The notes: generated from the sequence alone by a model not told the origin. Positions 10,418 through 20,061 are shown, numbered from the stretch's first letter. The stretch: DNA of 64,000 nucleotides from Shinella sp. CPCC 101442 (GCF_024704725.1 NZ_JALIQS010000004.1:124001-188000), one strand, 5' to 3'. Made by a program: numbers and translations.

Positions 10418-11371
10418 ATGAAAAGCCCCGTCATCATCGATCTGAAATTCGATCAGGAGGAGGTCGCGGCGGCGTTGAAGGGTGCCTTTCCGGACCGCGA
10501 TGTCATCAATCTCCTGCATCCGACCAACCGCAAGCGCGACCTTTCCGGCATCGACTATGCCGTGGTCTGGAAGCCGGGTGCCGATCTTTTCTCGCGAGCG
10601 ATGGATCTCAAGGTCGTGTTCTCAGGCGGTGCCGGCGTCGATCATGTGCTGACGCTGCCCGGTCTGCCGGATGTGCCGCTCGTCCGCTTCGTCGACGAGA
10701 CGCTGACGACGCGCATGAGCGAATGGGTGGTCATGCAGTGCCTCCTGCATATGCGCCAGCACCGGCTCTATGAGGCGCAGCGCCAGAAGCGCGTGTGGCG
10801 CGAGCTTTCGCAACCCGAGGCCAAGGATTTTACCGTCGGCATCATGGGCTTCGGCGTGCTCGGGCAGGATTCGGCGAAAAAGCTGAAGACGCTCGGCTTC
10901 AACGTCATCGGCTGGTCGAAGAGCGGCCGCAAGGTCGAGGGTTTCGAAACCTTCGGCGATAGCGGTCTCGATGCCTTCCTCGGCAGGAGCGACATCCTCG
11001 TCGGCCTGCTGCCTTTGACGCCGGACACGAAGGGCATTTTCAACACCGGCCTCTTCACGCGCCTCAGCCGCAAGGGTCCGTTCGGCGCGCCGGTCTTCAT
11101 CAATGCCGGCCGGGGTGGCAGCCAGGTCGAAGCCGATATCGTCGCGAGCCTCAACGACGGCACACTCTACGGCGCTTCGCTCGACGTCTTCGAGCAGGAA
11201 CCGCTGCCGCTCGAAAGCCCGCTCTGGTCGATGGACAAGGCCTTTCTGACGCCGCACGCCGCCGCCGCCTCGGATGTCGCCGCGCTCTTCCGCCATGTCG
11301 AACAACAGATCGAGCGTCTGGAAAGCGGCAAGCCGCTGGAGCATCTCGTCGATCGCAACGCGGGCTACTGA
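10418..11371 (+). CDS. ghrA: Glyoxylate/hydroxypyruvate reductase A-type D-2-hydroxyacid dehydrogenase
   Basis: NAD(P)H-dependent reduction of glyoxylate or hydroxypyruvate to glycolate or glycerate. 317 residues; the GhrA subgroup is recognised by SGGAGVDHVL and by the catalytic pieces. The Rossmann motif is GFGVLGQDSAKKL (about residue 144), the substrate Arg lies in NAGRGGSQVEAD, the Glu in EQEPLPLESPLW, and the catalytic His in LTPHAAAAS. It follows yejF by 17 bases, but no functional link is evident. Substrate preference is by family only. Confidence 0.88.
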   Translation: MKSPVIIDLKFDQEEVAAALKGAFPDRDVINLLHPTNRKRDLSGIDYAVVWKPGADLFSRAMDLKVVFSGGAGVDHVLTLPGLPDVPLVRFVDETLTTRMSEWVVMQCLLHMRQHRLYEAQRQKRVWRELSQPEAKDFTVGIMGFGVLGQDSAKKLKTLGFNVIGWSKSGRKVEGFETFGDSGLDAFLGRSDILVGLLPLTPDTKGIFNTGLFTRLSRKGPFGAPVFINAGRGGSQVEADIVASLNDGTLYGASLDVFEQEPLPLESPLWSMDKAFLTPHAAAASDVAALFRHVEQQIERLESGKPLEHLVDRNAGY

Positions 11372-11397
11372 GCGCTCTATCGCTTGCCGGAAATGCT

Positions 11398-12258
11398 TTA
11401 GGGTCGGCGGTAGCCCGTCGGTCGGTCGTAGAGCCAGCCAATACGCTCGATGGCGGCATCCAAATTTTCGCGGGCCACGCTCATCGTGTGGCCGTTGGCG
11501 TGGAGGATGGTCGCGTCGTCCTCCATGATCGCCACATGGCCCTTCCAGAAGACGAGATCGCCGCGGCGCAGCTCTTCGCGGGCGATGGGCGTGCCAAGGC
11601 CGGCGGCCTGCATGTCGGAATCGCGCGGAGCACTGCGGCCGGCCATCATCATCGCGAGCTGCACCAGCGCCGAGCAGTCCAATCCGAAGCCGGAGCGACC
11701 GCCCCAGAGATAGGGGGTTTCCAGAAAGCGGGTGGCGACGGCGACATAGTCGTCGCTTGCCGCCGTGCCGACGGGCAGGCAATGGCCGGCGACGACGGAC
11801 TGGCCGCCCGCCAGCGTCAGGTAGCGTGTGCCCCGCGTTTCGCTTTCGCCGACGACCGTTAGCCGGCTTCCGATCGAGAGCGCAAAGGCGGCGGGTGTTT
11901 TGAGGTCCGCGCCGGTATAGGCGAAGGTGCGGGGCACGGCAACGATGTGCGTAGGCGCGGCCACCTCCGGCCATACCGCGGTTTCCTCGATATAGCCGAC
12001 ATAACCGTCGAAATCGGATTTCACCCAAGCCCATCCATCTGCCCGGTCGAGCACCCGCACGGTTTCGCCGAACAGGATTTGCGTGTCGATGCCCGATGCC
12101 TGATCCGGCCGTCGCCGCAGGGATGCAACCGACACGGCGACACGAGCGGGCGTGCCGGAGACGTAATGCGGGGCCTCCACGGTGTCGAGCAGGGCTTCCT
12201 CGGCGAGGTCGGGGCGGTAGGCATTGAGGCGGCGGTCGGGCAGGGCGTTCATGGGCAT
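11398..12258 (-). CDS. NlpC/P60 family cell-wall hydrolase with SH3 domains
   Basis: Probable dipeptidyl-peptidase VI-like endopeptidase cutting gamma-D-Glu-diaminopimelate bonds in murein peptides. 286 residues: two bacterial SH3-like segments (about 35-170; for example GWAWVKSDFDGYVGYI) precede the NlpC/P60 domain with catalytic Cys in FGLDCSALVQ, His in GHVAIM and a third polar site near HANGHTM. No signal peptide is visible, so it may act on recycled muropeptides in the cytoplasm. It sits one base after the MarR-type gene and downstream of the M17 aminopeptidase, as in other rhizobia, which suggests peptide turnover. ATG 12252 is an alternative start. Confidence 0.87.
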   Translation of the reverse strand: MPMNALPDRRLNAYRPDLAEEALLDTVEAPHYVSGTPARVAVSVASLRRRPDQASGIDTQILFGETVRVLDRADGWAWVKSDFDGYVGYIEETAVWPEVAAPTHIVAVPRTFAYTGADLKTPAAFALSIGSRLTVVGESETRGTRYLTLAGGQSVVAGHCLPVGTAASDDYVAVATRFLETPYLWGGRSGFGLDCSALVQLAMMMAGRSAPRDSDMQAAGLGTPIAREELRRGDLVFWKGHVAIMEDDATILHANGHTMSVARENLDAAIERIGWLYDRPTGYRRP

Positions 12259-12259
12259 C

Positions 12260-12610
12260 TCACGGAACGAGCGTATGGCCCTTCGCGATGATGAGATCGC
12301 CGAGCCGTTCGAGATAGAGCGCGCCCTCTACGGTGCGCTTGATGATGACGTTGCGGCGATCACGGTCGTCGCGCATGCGGGTAACGAGACCCTGTTCGCC
12401 CATCGTGTCAAGGGCGCGCGTGATGACCGGCTTGGTGACGCCGAGTTTTGCCGCAAGGCCACGCACGGTGTGCGGCGGCGGCACGAGGTAGATTTCGAGC
12501 AGGATGGCGAGCTGGCGCAAGGTCAGGTCGCGCCCGTCCGCATGCACCTGCTGGGTCGTCACCTCGTGCCAGAGGCCGAGCGCCTGCGATGGGGTCAGAT
12601 CTACCGGCAC
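12260..12610 (-). CDS. MarR-family winged-helix regulator
   Basis: Small DNA-binding protein of 116 residues with a MarR-type winged helix: TLRQLAILLEIYL, recognition region VRGLAAKLGVTKPVITRALD and wing MRDDRDRRNVIIKRT. The start is GTG 12610 because GGAGG lies six bases upstream. It lies between the M17 aminopeptidase and the NlpC/P60 gene on the same strand. An inverted repeat at 12679-12696 in front of it is a candidate autoregulatory operator. Targets and ligand are unknown. Confidence 0.87.
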   Translation of the reverse strand: MPVDLTPSQALGLWHEVTTQQVHADGRDLTLRQLAILLEIYLVPPPHTVRGLAAKLGVTKPVITRALDTMGEQGLVTRMRDDRDRRNVIIKRTVEGALYLERLGDLIIAKGHTLVP

Positions 12611-12678
12611 GGCGCCTCCGGGCTTGGGCCTGACCGCCCGGCAAAGGGCGGTTCAGCTCTGTTGTCCCGCATTTGCGT

Positions 12679-12696
12679 TAGCGTTTCGTTACGCTA
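12679..12696 (-). promoter_or_regulatory. Candidate MarR operator
   Basis: Perfect inverted repeat TAGCGT-N6-ACGCTA about 70 bases before the MarR GTG start and just past the aminopeptidase stop. Position and symmetry fit an autoregulated operator; this is inference only. Confidence 0.45.
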
Positions 12697-12720
12697 CCGT
12701 ATCGTTTCCTGAAAAGGAAG

Positions 12721-14112
12721 TTAGGCGGTCATCGTGCGTAGGTGGTGATAGAGCGCGCGGATCGCCTGTGCCTCGCCGCCGACGGGTGAATGCGGCCGTT
12801 CGGCCTGGGCCCAGGCATAGATGTCGAAATGCGCCCAGTGCTTGTTGCGCGTGACGAACCGTTTCAGGAAGAGCGCTGCCGTGATCGACCCCGCCATGCC
12901 GCCGGAAGGGGCATTGGTGAGATCGGCGATGCGGGCGGAGACATCTTTGTCGTAACCCATATAGAGCGGCATGCGCCACATCGGATCGTCGACCGTCAGG
13001 CTCGCCTCCGTGAGATCGTGCGCCAGGTCCTCGTCGTCGGTGAAGAAGGGCGGCAGGTCGGGGCCGAGCGCCACGCGGGCAGCACCCGTCAGCGTCGCCA
13101 TGTCGATGATCAGGTCGGCGTCTTCCTCGTCGGCATAGGCGAGCGCGTCGGCGAGGATCAGCCGACCCTCGGCATCGGTGTTGTCGATCTGGACGGTCAG
13201 GCCCTTGCGGCTCCTGTAGATATCGCCGGGACGGAAGGCATTGGCCGAGATCGAGTTCTCGACGACGGGCACCAGGACGCGCAGGTCCACCTTCAGCTTG
13301 GCGTCCATGATCATCAGCGCGAGGCCCATGACATTGGCGGCGCCCCCCATGTCCTTCTTCATCAGGAGCATGGAGGAGGCCGGCTTGATGTCTAGGCCGC
13401 CGGTGTCGAAGGTCACACCCTTGCCGACCAGCGTCACGCGCTTGTGGCCCTTCTTCCCCCAGCGCAGTTCGAGCAGGCGCGGCGCCTGTTCGGAGGCGCG
13501 GCCGACCGTGTGCACGAGCGGGAAATTCTCCTTGAGCAGGTCGTCGCCGGAAATGACGGAAACCTTCGCCTTGTAATGCTCGCCGAGCGCGCGGAAAACG
13601 TCCTCAAGCGCATCGGGGCCCATATCGTTGGTGGGGGTGTTGATCAGGTCGCGGGCGAGAAACACGCCGGCGAGCTGGCGCTTGATGTCGGTGGCGTCGG
13701 CGTCACCCGGGATGAGCAGCGTCGCGGCTTCGGATGCGGACGCCTTGTAGCGCTCGAAACGGTAGCTGCCGAGGCCATAGCCGAGCGCCAGCCGGTTTGC
13801 CGTGAGCGGCGCGGTCTCGACGTGCCAGTCGCCGGCCGGCAGCGCGCGGGCGAGCTTGCCCGCCAGGAAGGGCGCGTCGGACGGGTTCTTGCCCAGCCCG
13901 AAGAGTGCACCGCCGAGATGACCATCCGCCGTCGGCACCATCAGCAGCGCACCGGAATCCGCCTTGAAGCCCGCCTTCTTCGCCCAGTCGAGTGCGATGG
14001 GATCGATCGTACCGGTCTCGATATGGGCCGGCGTGATCGCAAAGATCGGCAGCGTCTTTCCGTTCTTCGTGTTGAAGGGAGAGGGCCGGTCGATGAACTG
14101 GAAGGGGGCCAT
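12721..14112 (-). CDS. Leucyl aminopeptidase family (M17) metallopeptidase
   Basis: Two-metal aminopeptidase removing N-terminal residues from peptides in the cytoplasm. 463 residues, somewhat shorter than PepA. Catalytic core: LVGKGVTFDTGGLDIKPA (metal-binding Lys/Asp), KKDMGGAANVMG, NTDAEGRLILADAL and DMATLTGAARVALG. ATG 14112 is chosen since AAAGG precedes it; an in-frame upstream ATG adds a non-conserved tail. It is first of the M17-MarR-NlpC/P60 run on the minus strand and divergent from tadD. It is a paralogue-type M17 enzyme rather than clearly PepA, so no symbol is given. Confidence 0.9.
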   Translation of the reverse strand: MAPFQFIDRPSPFNTKNGKTLPIFAITPAHIETGTIDPIALDWAKKAGFKADSGALLMVPTADGHLGGALFGLGKNPSDAPFLAGKLARALPAGDWHVETAPLTANRLALGYGLGSYRFERYKASASEAATLLIPGDADATDIKRQLAGVFLARDLINTPTNDMGPDALEDVFRALGEHYKAKVSVISGDDLLKENFPLVHTVGRASEQAPRLLELRWGKKGHKRVTLVGKGVTFDTGGLDIKPASSMLLMKKDMGGAANVMGLALMIMDAKLKVDLRVLVPVVENSISANAFRPGDIYRSRKGLTVQIDNTDAEGRLILADALAYADEEDADLIIDMATLTGAARVALGPDLPPFFTDDEDLAHDLTEASLTVDDPMWRMPLYMGYDKDVSARIADLTNAPSGGMAGSITAALFLKRFVTRNKHWAHFDIYAWAQAERPHSPVGGEAQAIRALYHHLRTMTA

Positions 14113-14148
14113 GGGGAACCTTTGGAGAAAGCCGCGAGAATCGGCCAA

Positions 14149-14163
14149 TTAACACTCTGTTAG
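14149..14163 (+). promoter_or_regulatory. CtrA-like box upstream of tadD
   Basis: TTAA-N7-TTAG about 85 bases before the tadD ATG, in the divergent gap with the M17 gene. It resembles the alphaproteobacterial CtrA recognition pattern TTAA-N7-TTAA and recurs, inverted, before cpaB and pilA. Confidence 0.4.
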
Positions 14164-14246
14164 GGTTAACAGATTATTGCTGGTGCGGAGATTGCGGCGT
14201 GATTCCTAACCGCCGCATCATGCGGAAATCGCTTCGGGGACTGATC

Positions 14247-15065
14247 ATGGCCGCTTGCCGCACGCGTTCGTCACTTCGCAAAGGGCTCCTGAGGGGCGTT
14301 GCATTCGCTGCCATCGCGGTCGCGCTTGCCGGCTGCGCCGGCGGCAAGAGCAACCTGACCACCGGTTCCATCTCAAGCGGCGGAAAGCCCGTTGCCCAGA
14401 TGAACGCGACGGAGCTTCGCGGTGCCGCCGACAGCATCGGCCAGGCCTATGCGAAGAACCCGAAAGACCGCAATATCGGCCTCAACTACGCCAATGTGCT
14501 GCGCATGAACGGTCGCAACGACCAGGCGCTCGCCGTCATGCAGCAGGTCGCCATCAACTTCCCGAACGACCGTGATGTGCTCGCCGCCTACGGCAAGGCG
14601 CAGGCCGCCGCCGGCCAGCTGGAGCAGGCGCTGAACACCATCCTGCGTGCCCAGACGCCAGATCGCCCCGACTGGCGGCTGAAATCGGCCGAAGGCGCCA
14701 TCCTCGACCAGCTGGGGCGCTCCGGCGAGGCCCGCCAGCGCTATCGCGATGCCCTCGACATCAAGCAGAACGAACCGTCCGTTCTTTCCAATCTCGGCAT
14801 GTCCTATCTGCTCGCGAAAGACTTGAAGACGGCGGAAACCTATCTGCGCTCCGCGGCTTCCCAGCCGGGGGCGGACAGCAGCGTGCGCCAGAACCTCGCG
14901 CTCACCGTCGGCCTGCAGGGTCGTTTCCAGGACGCCGAAAACATTGCCCGGCAGGAACTGACCGCTGAACAGGCGGAAGCGAATGTCAAATATCTGCGTG
15001 CGATGCTCGCCCAGCAGAATTCCTGGAAGAAGCTCGCCGCTGACGACAGCGGCAACACGAACTGA
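14247..15065 (+). CDS. tadD: TadD-like tetratricopeptide lipoprotein of the Flp pilus system
   Basis: Predicted outer-membrane lipoprotein (272 residues) that supports secretin assembly in Tad systems. The signal sequence ends in the lipobox ALAGC. Several TPR-like helical pairs follow, for example NYANVLRMNGRNDQALAVMQ, YGKAQAAAGQLEQALNTIL and NLGMSYLLAKDLKTAETYLR. ATG 14247 is preferred over 14220 because CGGGGA lies eight bases upstream and the signal peptide then has normal length. It is transcribed towards the tadC end of the cpa operon and ends at a strong terminator. Confidence 0.88.
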   Translation: MAACRTRSSLRKGLLRGVAFAAIAVALAGCAGGKSNLTTGSISSGGKPVAQMNATELRGAADSIGQAYAKNPKDRNIGLNYANVLRMNGRNDQALAVMQQVAINFPNDRDVLAAYGKAQAAAGQLEQALNTILRAQTPDRPDWRLKSAEGAILDQLGRSGEARQRYRDALDIKQNEPSVLSNLGMSYLLAKDLKTAETYLRSAASQPGADSSVRQNLALTVGLQGRFQDAENIARQELTAEQAEANVKYLRAMLAQQNSWKKLAADDSGNTN

Positions 15066-15108
15066 TCGGCTCGCGTCCGAAACCAAGCCTCCTTCCCAAG
15101 CATGCCTT

Positions 15109-15145
15109 CGCCCCGGCCGATTATTCGGACCGGGGCGTTTTGTTT
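15109..15145 (+). terminator. Rho-independent terminator after tadD
   Basis: Stem CGCCCCGG/CCGGGGCG (15109-15116 with 15130-15137) with an inner CCG/CGG pairing, followed by TTTTGTTT on the plus strand. It also lies just past the end of convergent tadC. Confidence 0.88.
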
Positions 15146-15162
15146 CGGGAGGGGCTGCTCGT

Positions 15163-16149
15163 CTATTTGAACGTGTCGGAAACCTGGATGCCGGCGGGGC
15201 CGAGAATGACGGCGACCAGCACGGGCAGGAAGAACAGGATCATCGGCACGGTGAGCTTCGGCGGAAGGGCTGCCGCTTTCTTTTCCGCTTCGTTCATGCG
15301 CTGGTCGCGGCATTCCTGGGCAAGCACGCGCAGCGCCTGCGCGATCGGCGTGCCGTAGCGCTCGGCCTGGATGAGCGCCTGCCCGACCGCCTTCACGGTA
15401 TCGAGGCCGATGCGCGCGCCGAGATTTTCATAAGCCGCGCGCCGCTCCTGCAGGAAGGAGAGTTCGGCTGTCGTAAGTACCAGCTCTTCCGCAAGCTCCG
15501 GAGAGGAGATGGCGATTTCGTCGGCCACGCGCTTGAAGGCGACCTCGATTGTAATGCCCGATTCCACGCAGATCAGCATGAGGTCGAGCGCGTCCGGCCA
15601 GGCGCGGCGGATCGAACTCTGGCGTTTCGACACCTTGTTGGAGATGAAGATGTTTGGCGCATAGAAGCCGAGATAGGCGCTGAGAAGCGTTGCGAGCACG
15701 CGAACCAGGAATGGTTTGTCTTCGAGGTAGCCGAGATAGAAGATATAGAAAGCGCCGATGGTGCCGAAGACGAAAGGCAGCACGAAGCGTGCGAAAAGGA
15801 AGATGTTGAGGGCGTTCTGCGAGCGGTAGCCTGCCTGGCGCAACCGGTTCATCGTATTGGCGTCGACGAGGGCTTCGCGCAGGTTCAGCCGCTCGACGAC
15901 CTGGCGCACCGAGGTATTGTGTGCGGCGCGCAGCGAGGCCTTGCTCTGGACGGTTTCGGCATTGAGGCGTGCGCGCTCGCGGGCGCGCATCTGCTCGCGT
16001 TCGAGCGCCACCGATTTCATGCGCTTGTCCAGATCGCCGCGATCGAGATAGGGCGCTGCCAGCGTGTAGATGGTCGCGAGCACTGCCATCATCACGAAGG
16101 CAGACAGCAGAACGGCCGGGTCGGTGAGGCTGGTGATAAGTCCGGACAT
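15163..16149 (-). CDS. tadC: TadC, type II secretion F-family membrane protein
   Basis: Inner-membrane platform protein of the Flp pilus machine, 328 residues. An N-terminal helix (VLLSAFVMMAVLATIYTLA) is followed by a charged cytoplasmic stretch, two helices (FVLPFVFGTIGAFYIFYLGY), the T2SSF domain with DALDLMLICVESGITIEVAF, and a C-terminal helix ending at GPAGIQVSDTFK. Last gene of the cpaB-tadC minus-strand operon, 12 bases after tadB. Confidence 0.93.
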   Translation of the reverse strand: MSGLITSLTDPAVLLSAFVMMAVLATIYTLAAPYLDRGDLDKRMKSVALEREQMRARERARLNAETVQSKASLRAAHNTSVRQVVERLNLREALVDANTMNRLRQAGYRSQNALNIFLFARFVLPFVFGTIGAFYIFYLGYLEDKPFLVRVLATLLSAYLGFYAPNIFISNKVSKRQSSIRRAWPDALDLMLICVESGITIEVAFKRVADEIAISSPELAEELVLTTAELSFLQERRAAYENLGARIGLDTVKAVGQALIQAERYGTPIAQALRVLAQECRDQRMNEAEKKAAALPPKLTVPMILFFLPVLVAVILGPAGIQVSDTFK

Positions 16150-16161
16150 GGCCCCGCGCTC

Positions 16162-17172
16162 CTAGATATCGAAGTTGATCATTTGGCGCATGACGAGGAT
16201 GCCGATCGACATCCAGCCGAGGCCCAGGCCGAGAATCAGGTGGCCGCGCGAATCCGTGAACAGGATCATGATGTAGTCGGGCGATGTCAGGTAGACGAGA
16301 AGGGTCACGATGAAGGGCAGGGCGCCGATGATGGCGGCCGAGGCCTTCGCTTCCATTGAAAGGGCGTTCACCTTGTCGCGCATCTTGCGCCGCTCGCGCA
16401 GCACGCGCGAGAGATTGCCGAGCGCCTCGGACAAGTTGCCGCCGGCCTGGCTCTGGATGGCGATGACGATGGCGAAGAAGTTGACTTCCTGCAGCGGAAT
16501 GCTGGTGAACATGCGCGCGCAGGCTTCCGGCACGCTCAAGCCCACTTGCTGGGCCTCCACGATCTTGCGAAACTCCGTGCGCACCGGCTCCTGACCTTCC
16601 GCGGCGATGAGGCGCAGCGCGTCCGTCAGCGGCAGACCCGACTTGATGGAGCGCACCATGACGTCGAGGGCGTTGGGAAGTTCGGCAAGGAACCGCTTGA
16701 GGCGGCGCTTGATCATGAAGCCGATGAACCAGCGCGGTAAGCCGAGTGCCGCGATCACGGCAATGCCCAGGCTGATGAGCAGGCTGACACCGGCAAGGAT
16801 CGAGAGCACGAAGGCGAACAGTCCGAAAACAGCGCTGTAGATATAGAATTTGGAAACCGGGATCGACAGGCCTGCCTGGACGAGCTTGGCCTTCAGGGTC
16901 GTTGCGACGCGCCTGGTTTGCTCCTGCTGCTTCTTTTCGAGATCCTTCAGCGAATCCTGCACGGATTTGCGGCGCTTCGACAGCTCCTGCATGCGGTCGC
17001 GGGCGGCCTTGGCCTTGGATTGGTCGGTCTCGGCCGCGTGAACGCGTCGTACGCGGTTTTCCGCCTTCTTCTGCGCCTCGATGCGCGAGAAGAGCAGACC
17101 ATAGGTGAGCCCCGCGGTGGAGAGGGCTGCCAGCGCGAAGATCGCGACGATGGTGATATCCAGTCCGAACAT
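16162..17172 (-). CDS. tadB: TadB, type II secretion F-family membrane protein
   Basis: Second inner-membrane platform subunit of the pilus, 336 residues. It has an N-terminal helix, a coiled-coil-like charged stretch (about residues 35-90), and a T2SSF domain with PNALDVMVRSIKSGLPLTDAL and GGNLSEALGNLSRVLRERRKM, flanked by membrane helices. Nine bases after cpaF and followed closely by tadC; co-transcribed and presumably forming a TadB/TadC complex that contacts the CpaF ATPase. Confidence 0.94.
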   Translation of the reverse strand: MFGLDITIVAIFALAALSTAGLTYGLLFSRIEAQKKAENRVRRVHAAETDQSKAKAARDRMQELSKRRKSVQDSLKDLEKKQQEQTRRVATTLKAKLVQAGLSIPVSKFYIYSAVFGLFAFVLSILAGVSLLISLGIAVIAALGLPRWFIGFMIKRRLKRFLAELPNALDVMVRSIKSGLPLTDALRLIAAEGQEPVRTEFRKIVEAQQVGLSVPEACARMFTSIPLQEVNFFAIVIAIQSQAGGNLSEALGNLSRVLRERRKMRDKVNALSMEAKASAAIIGALPFIVTLLVYLTSPDYIMILFTDSRGHLILGLGLGWMSIGILVMRQMINFDI

Positions 17173-17181
17173 CTCGCCCCC

Positions 17182-18660
17182 TTACGGCTTTTCCATCGCG
17201 TCGAGCGTTGCCGCCAAGCGCTTGTCCTCGTTGAAATAGCGGGCGCGATCCCAGAAATGCGGTTTACCGATGCCCGTGCCCGAATGTTTGCCGATGATGC
17301 GGCCGTTGGCATCCTCGCCATCCATTTCGAAGCGCATCAGGTCCTGGGTGACGATGACGTCGCCTTCCATGCCGACAACCTCGGTGATGTGCGTGATGCG
17401 GCGTGAGCCGTCACGCAGGCGCGAGGCCTGGATGATGACGTCGATCGAGCCGGCGATGATTTCGCGCACGGTCTTTGCCGGCAGCGTATAGCCGCCCATG
17501 GCGATCATCGATTCCATACGGGAAAGGCACTCGCGCGGCGTGTTGGCGTGGATCGTGCCCATCGACCCGTCGTGGCCGGTGTTCATTGCCTGCAGGAGGT
17601 CGAAGACCTCGGGTCCGCGCACTTCGCCGACGATGATCCGTTCGGGGCGCATACGCAGGCAGTTCTTGATGAGGTCGCGCATGGTGATCTCGCCCTCGCC
17701 CTCGATGTTGGGCGGGCGGGTTTCAAGGCGCACGACATGCGGCTGCTGGAGCTGGAGTTCGGCGGAGTCTTCGCAGGTGATGACGCGCTCGTCCCGGTCG
17801 ATATAGTTGGTCAGGCAGTTGAGCAGCGTCGTCTTGCCCGAGCCCGTACCGCCTGAAATGACGAGGTTGCAACGCACGCGGCCGATGATCTGCAGGAGGG
17901 TCGCGCCCTCAGGCGTGATCGAGCCGAACTTGACGAGCTGGTCGAGCGTCAGCTTGTCCTTCTTGAACTTTCGGATGGTAAGCGCGGTGCCGTCGATGGC
18001 GAGCGGCGGGGCGATGACGTTGACGCGCGAGCCGTCGGGCAGGCGCGCGTCGCAGATCGGGCTCGATTCGTCGACGCGGCGGCCGACCTGGCTGACGATA
18101 CGCTGGCAGATGGAGAGAAGCTGGGCATTGTCGCGGAAGCGGATCTCCGATTCCTGCACCTTGCCGGCGACTTCGATATAGGTCTTGCCCGCGCCGTTCA
18201 CCATGATGTCGGCGATGTCGTCGCGCGCCAGCAGCGGCTCGAGAGGGCCGTAGCCCAGAACGTCGTTGCAGATATCGTCGAGCAGTTCCTCCTGCTCGGA
18301 AATCGACATCGCGAAATTCTTGATCGTGATGATGTCGTTGACGATGTCGCGGATTTCCTCGCGCGCGCTCTCGGTGTCCAGCTTGGCGAGCTGGGACAGA
18401 TCGATCGTGTCGATAAGCGCGGAGAAAACCTGGCTCTTGGTGTCGTAGTAGTCCTCGGTGCGCGGTGTGCGGCGGCGCGCCGTTGCACCGGACGCCGGCG
18501 CCATCACCGGTGCGGGCGCCGGTTCGAAGACGGGTTGCGCCGGTGTGGCGGTGACCGGCCGTTCCGCCGTCACGGTCTGGGTAGAAGCGGGCATGGCATG
18601 AGCCGTCTGGCCTGCCGAGGCGCCCTTGCCTGAACCTTCATTGCCGCGTTTGCCGAACAT
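17182..18660 (-). CDS. cpaF: CpaF/TadA pilus assembly ATPase
   Basis: Hexameric secretion ATPase that powers Flp pilus extension and probably retraction; 492 residues. A low-complexity Pro/Ala/Thr N-terminus (about 1-70) precedes the conserved ATPase: [20 protein letters not shown], then Walker [15 protein letters not shown], Asp box [10 protein letters not shown], Walker [15 protein letters not shown] and His box [14 protein letters not shown]. All motifs look intact. It sits between cpaE and tadB in the minus-strand operon. Confidence 0.95.
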   Translation of the reverse strand: MFGKRGNEGSGKGASAGQTAHAMPASTQTVTAERPVTATPAQPVFEPAPAPVMAPASGATARRRTPRTEDYYDTKSQVFSALIDTIDLSQLAKLDTESAREEIRDIVNDIITIKNFAMSISEQEELLDDICNDVLGYGPLEPLLARDDIADIMVNGAGKTYIEVAGKVQESEIRFRDNAQLLSICQRIVSQVGRRVDESSPICDARLPDGSRVNVIAPPLAIDGTALTIRKFKKDKLTLDQLVKFGSITPEGATLLQIIGRVRCNLVISGGTGSGKTTLLNCLTNYIDRDERVITCEDSAELQLQQPHVVRLETRPPNIEGEGEITMRDLIKNCLRMRPERIIVGEVRGPEVFDLLQAMNTGHDGSMGTIHANTPRECLSRMESMIAMGGYTLPAKTVREIIAGSIDVIIQASRLRDGSRRITHITEVVGMEGDVIVTQDLMRFEMDGEDANGRIIGKHSGTGIGKPHFWDRARYFNEDKRLAATLDAMEKP

Positions 18661-18719
18661 GCCTTGTCATCCAGTCTGTTGCGTCGCCCCTCGGATCTAT
18701 CTGGGAGGCTTGTTGGGGC

Positions 18720-20009
18720 CTACTTGCGGCCGAGCAGGCCCAGCATCTTGCCGAGGCCGGCCTTCTTGGGTTTCTTGACCGTCGAGCGGCCCGTCACGAT
18801 ATGGGCGAGCTGCGAGAAGGTCTCCGCCGTTGGCGCTTTCTTGTCTATTTCCGCGATCATCCGGCCGCTGTTGGAGGCCGTGCCGAAGAGCTGCGCATCG
18901 AAGGGAATGATCGCGATCGGCTGAATGCCGAGCGGCTCGCAGAAGTCTTCAGGCGCGATTTCCGGACGCTTGGGCAGACCGACCTGATTCAGCACCAGAT
19001 GCGGCGGCTTGTCGTTCGGTCGCAGCTTTTTCAGGGCGTCCAGCATGTTCTTCGCATTGCGCAGGTTCGCAAGGTCGGGCACGGCCGTGATGATCACCTC
19101 ATCGACCTCCGACAAGAGCGTGCGGGTCCATTCGGACCAGGCATGCGGCACATCCAGCACGGTCACGGGCGCGCTGCGCTGCAGCACCTCGACGATCGGC
19201 TGGAAGGAGCTTCGATCGAGATCGTAGGCACGGTCCAGCATGGAGGGTGCGGCGAGCAGGGACAGGTGATCCGAGCATTTGGTCAGAAGGCGGTCGAGGA
19301 AGACTTCGTCGAGCCGGTCGGGCGCGCTGATCGCTTCGGAAATGCCCTGCGGAGGATCCTGGTCGAAATCGATATTGGCCGTGCCATAGGGCAGGTCCAG
19401 ATCGGCAAGAATGACTTCCGTCTGGAAGAGATTGGAAATGTCGAAGGCGCAGTTGTGCGCGATCGTCGAGGAACCGCAACCGCCCTTGGCGCCGATGAAG
19501 GCGATCGTGCGGCCGAGCGGCTCGGCGTCCGGATCGACGAAGATCGCCGCCATGGCGTTCAGCACCTCGGCCATGCCGACGGGGCCGACCATATATTCGG
19601 AAATGCCGTTGCGGATGAGGTCGCGATAGAGCGGGATGTCGTTGTAGCGGCCGACGATGACGACCTTGGTGCTCGGATCGCACACCTGGGCCAACGGCGC
19701 GAGCTCGTCCATGATGCCGCCCGGCTCTGTCGACGTTTCAAGGATCAGGAGGTTCGGCGTCGGCGCGGAGGCGAACATGTTGGCCGCCGCCGCGATGCTC
19801 GCACTCGATATACGCAGGCTCGCCTTGGCCATGCGGCGATCCTGGCCGCAGCGTTCCATCGTGCGCAGCATCGCCTCGCTTTCGCAGAAGGCATGCACGG
19901 AGATGCGCGGCAACGGGCGCACGGTCTCGATCTCGACGGGCCGGACGGCCTCGTCTGCCATACCCTCGCCAGCACGTTCAATGGTGTAGTCTACTGTGCT
20001 CATCGTCAT
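18720..20009 (-). CDS. cpaE: CpaE/TadZ pilus localisation protein
   Basis: MinD/ParA-like protein that places the pilus apparatus, typically at a cell pole. 429 residues: an N-terminal receiver-like domain (for example ANMFASAPTPNLLILET), then an atypical Walker A, FIGAKGGCGSSTIAHN, a switch region LADLDLPYGTANIDFDQDP and a MinD-like remainder. ATG 20009 is favoured by AGGAAC eight bases upstream; ATG 20003 is possible. The C-terminal tail is basic (TVKKPKKAGLGKMLGLLGRK). Confidence 0.92.
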   Translation of the reverse strand: MTMSTVDYTIERAGEGMADEAVRPVEIETVRPLPRISVHAFCESEAMLRTMERCGQDRRMAKASLRISSASIAAAANMFASAPTPNLLILETSTEPGGIMDELAPLAQVCDPSTKVVIVGRYNDIPLYRDLIRNGISEYMVGPVGMAEVLNAMAAIFVDPDAEPLGRTIAFIGAKGGCGSSTIAHNCAFDISNLFQTEVILADLDLPYGTANIDFDQDPPQGISEAISAPDRLDEVFLDRLLTKCSDHLSLLAAPSMLDRAYDLDRSSFQPIVEVLQRSAPVTVLDVPHAWSEWTRTLLSEVDEVIITAVPDLANLRNAKNMLDALKKLRPNDKPPHLVLNQVGLPKRPEIAPEDFCEPLGIQPIAIIPFDAQLFGTASNSGRMIAEIDKKAPTAETFSQLAHIVTGRSTVKKPKKAGLGKMLGLLGRK

Positions 20010-20061
20010 GCCCGTTCCTGGTGTCCGGCGGACCGGAGGGAGTGGTTCCGCGTGCCTGCCG

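Noticed and set aside
12630-12656. Hairpin GACCGCCC/GGGCGGTT as a terminator of the M17 gene
   Set aside because: The stem is real but overlaps the ribosome-site region of the next gene and has no U-tract on either strand, so termination is not supported.
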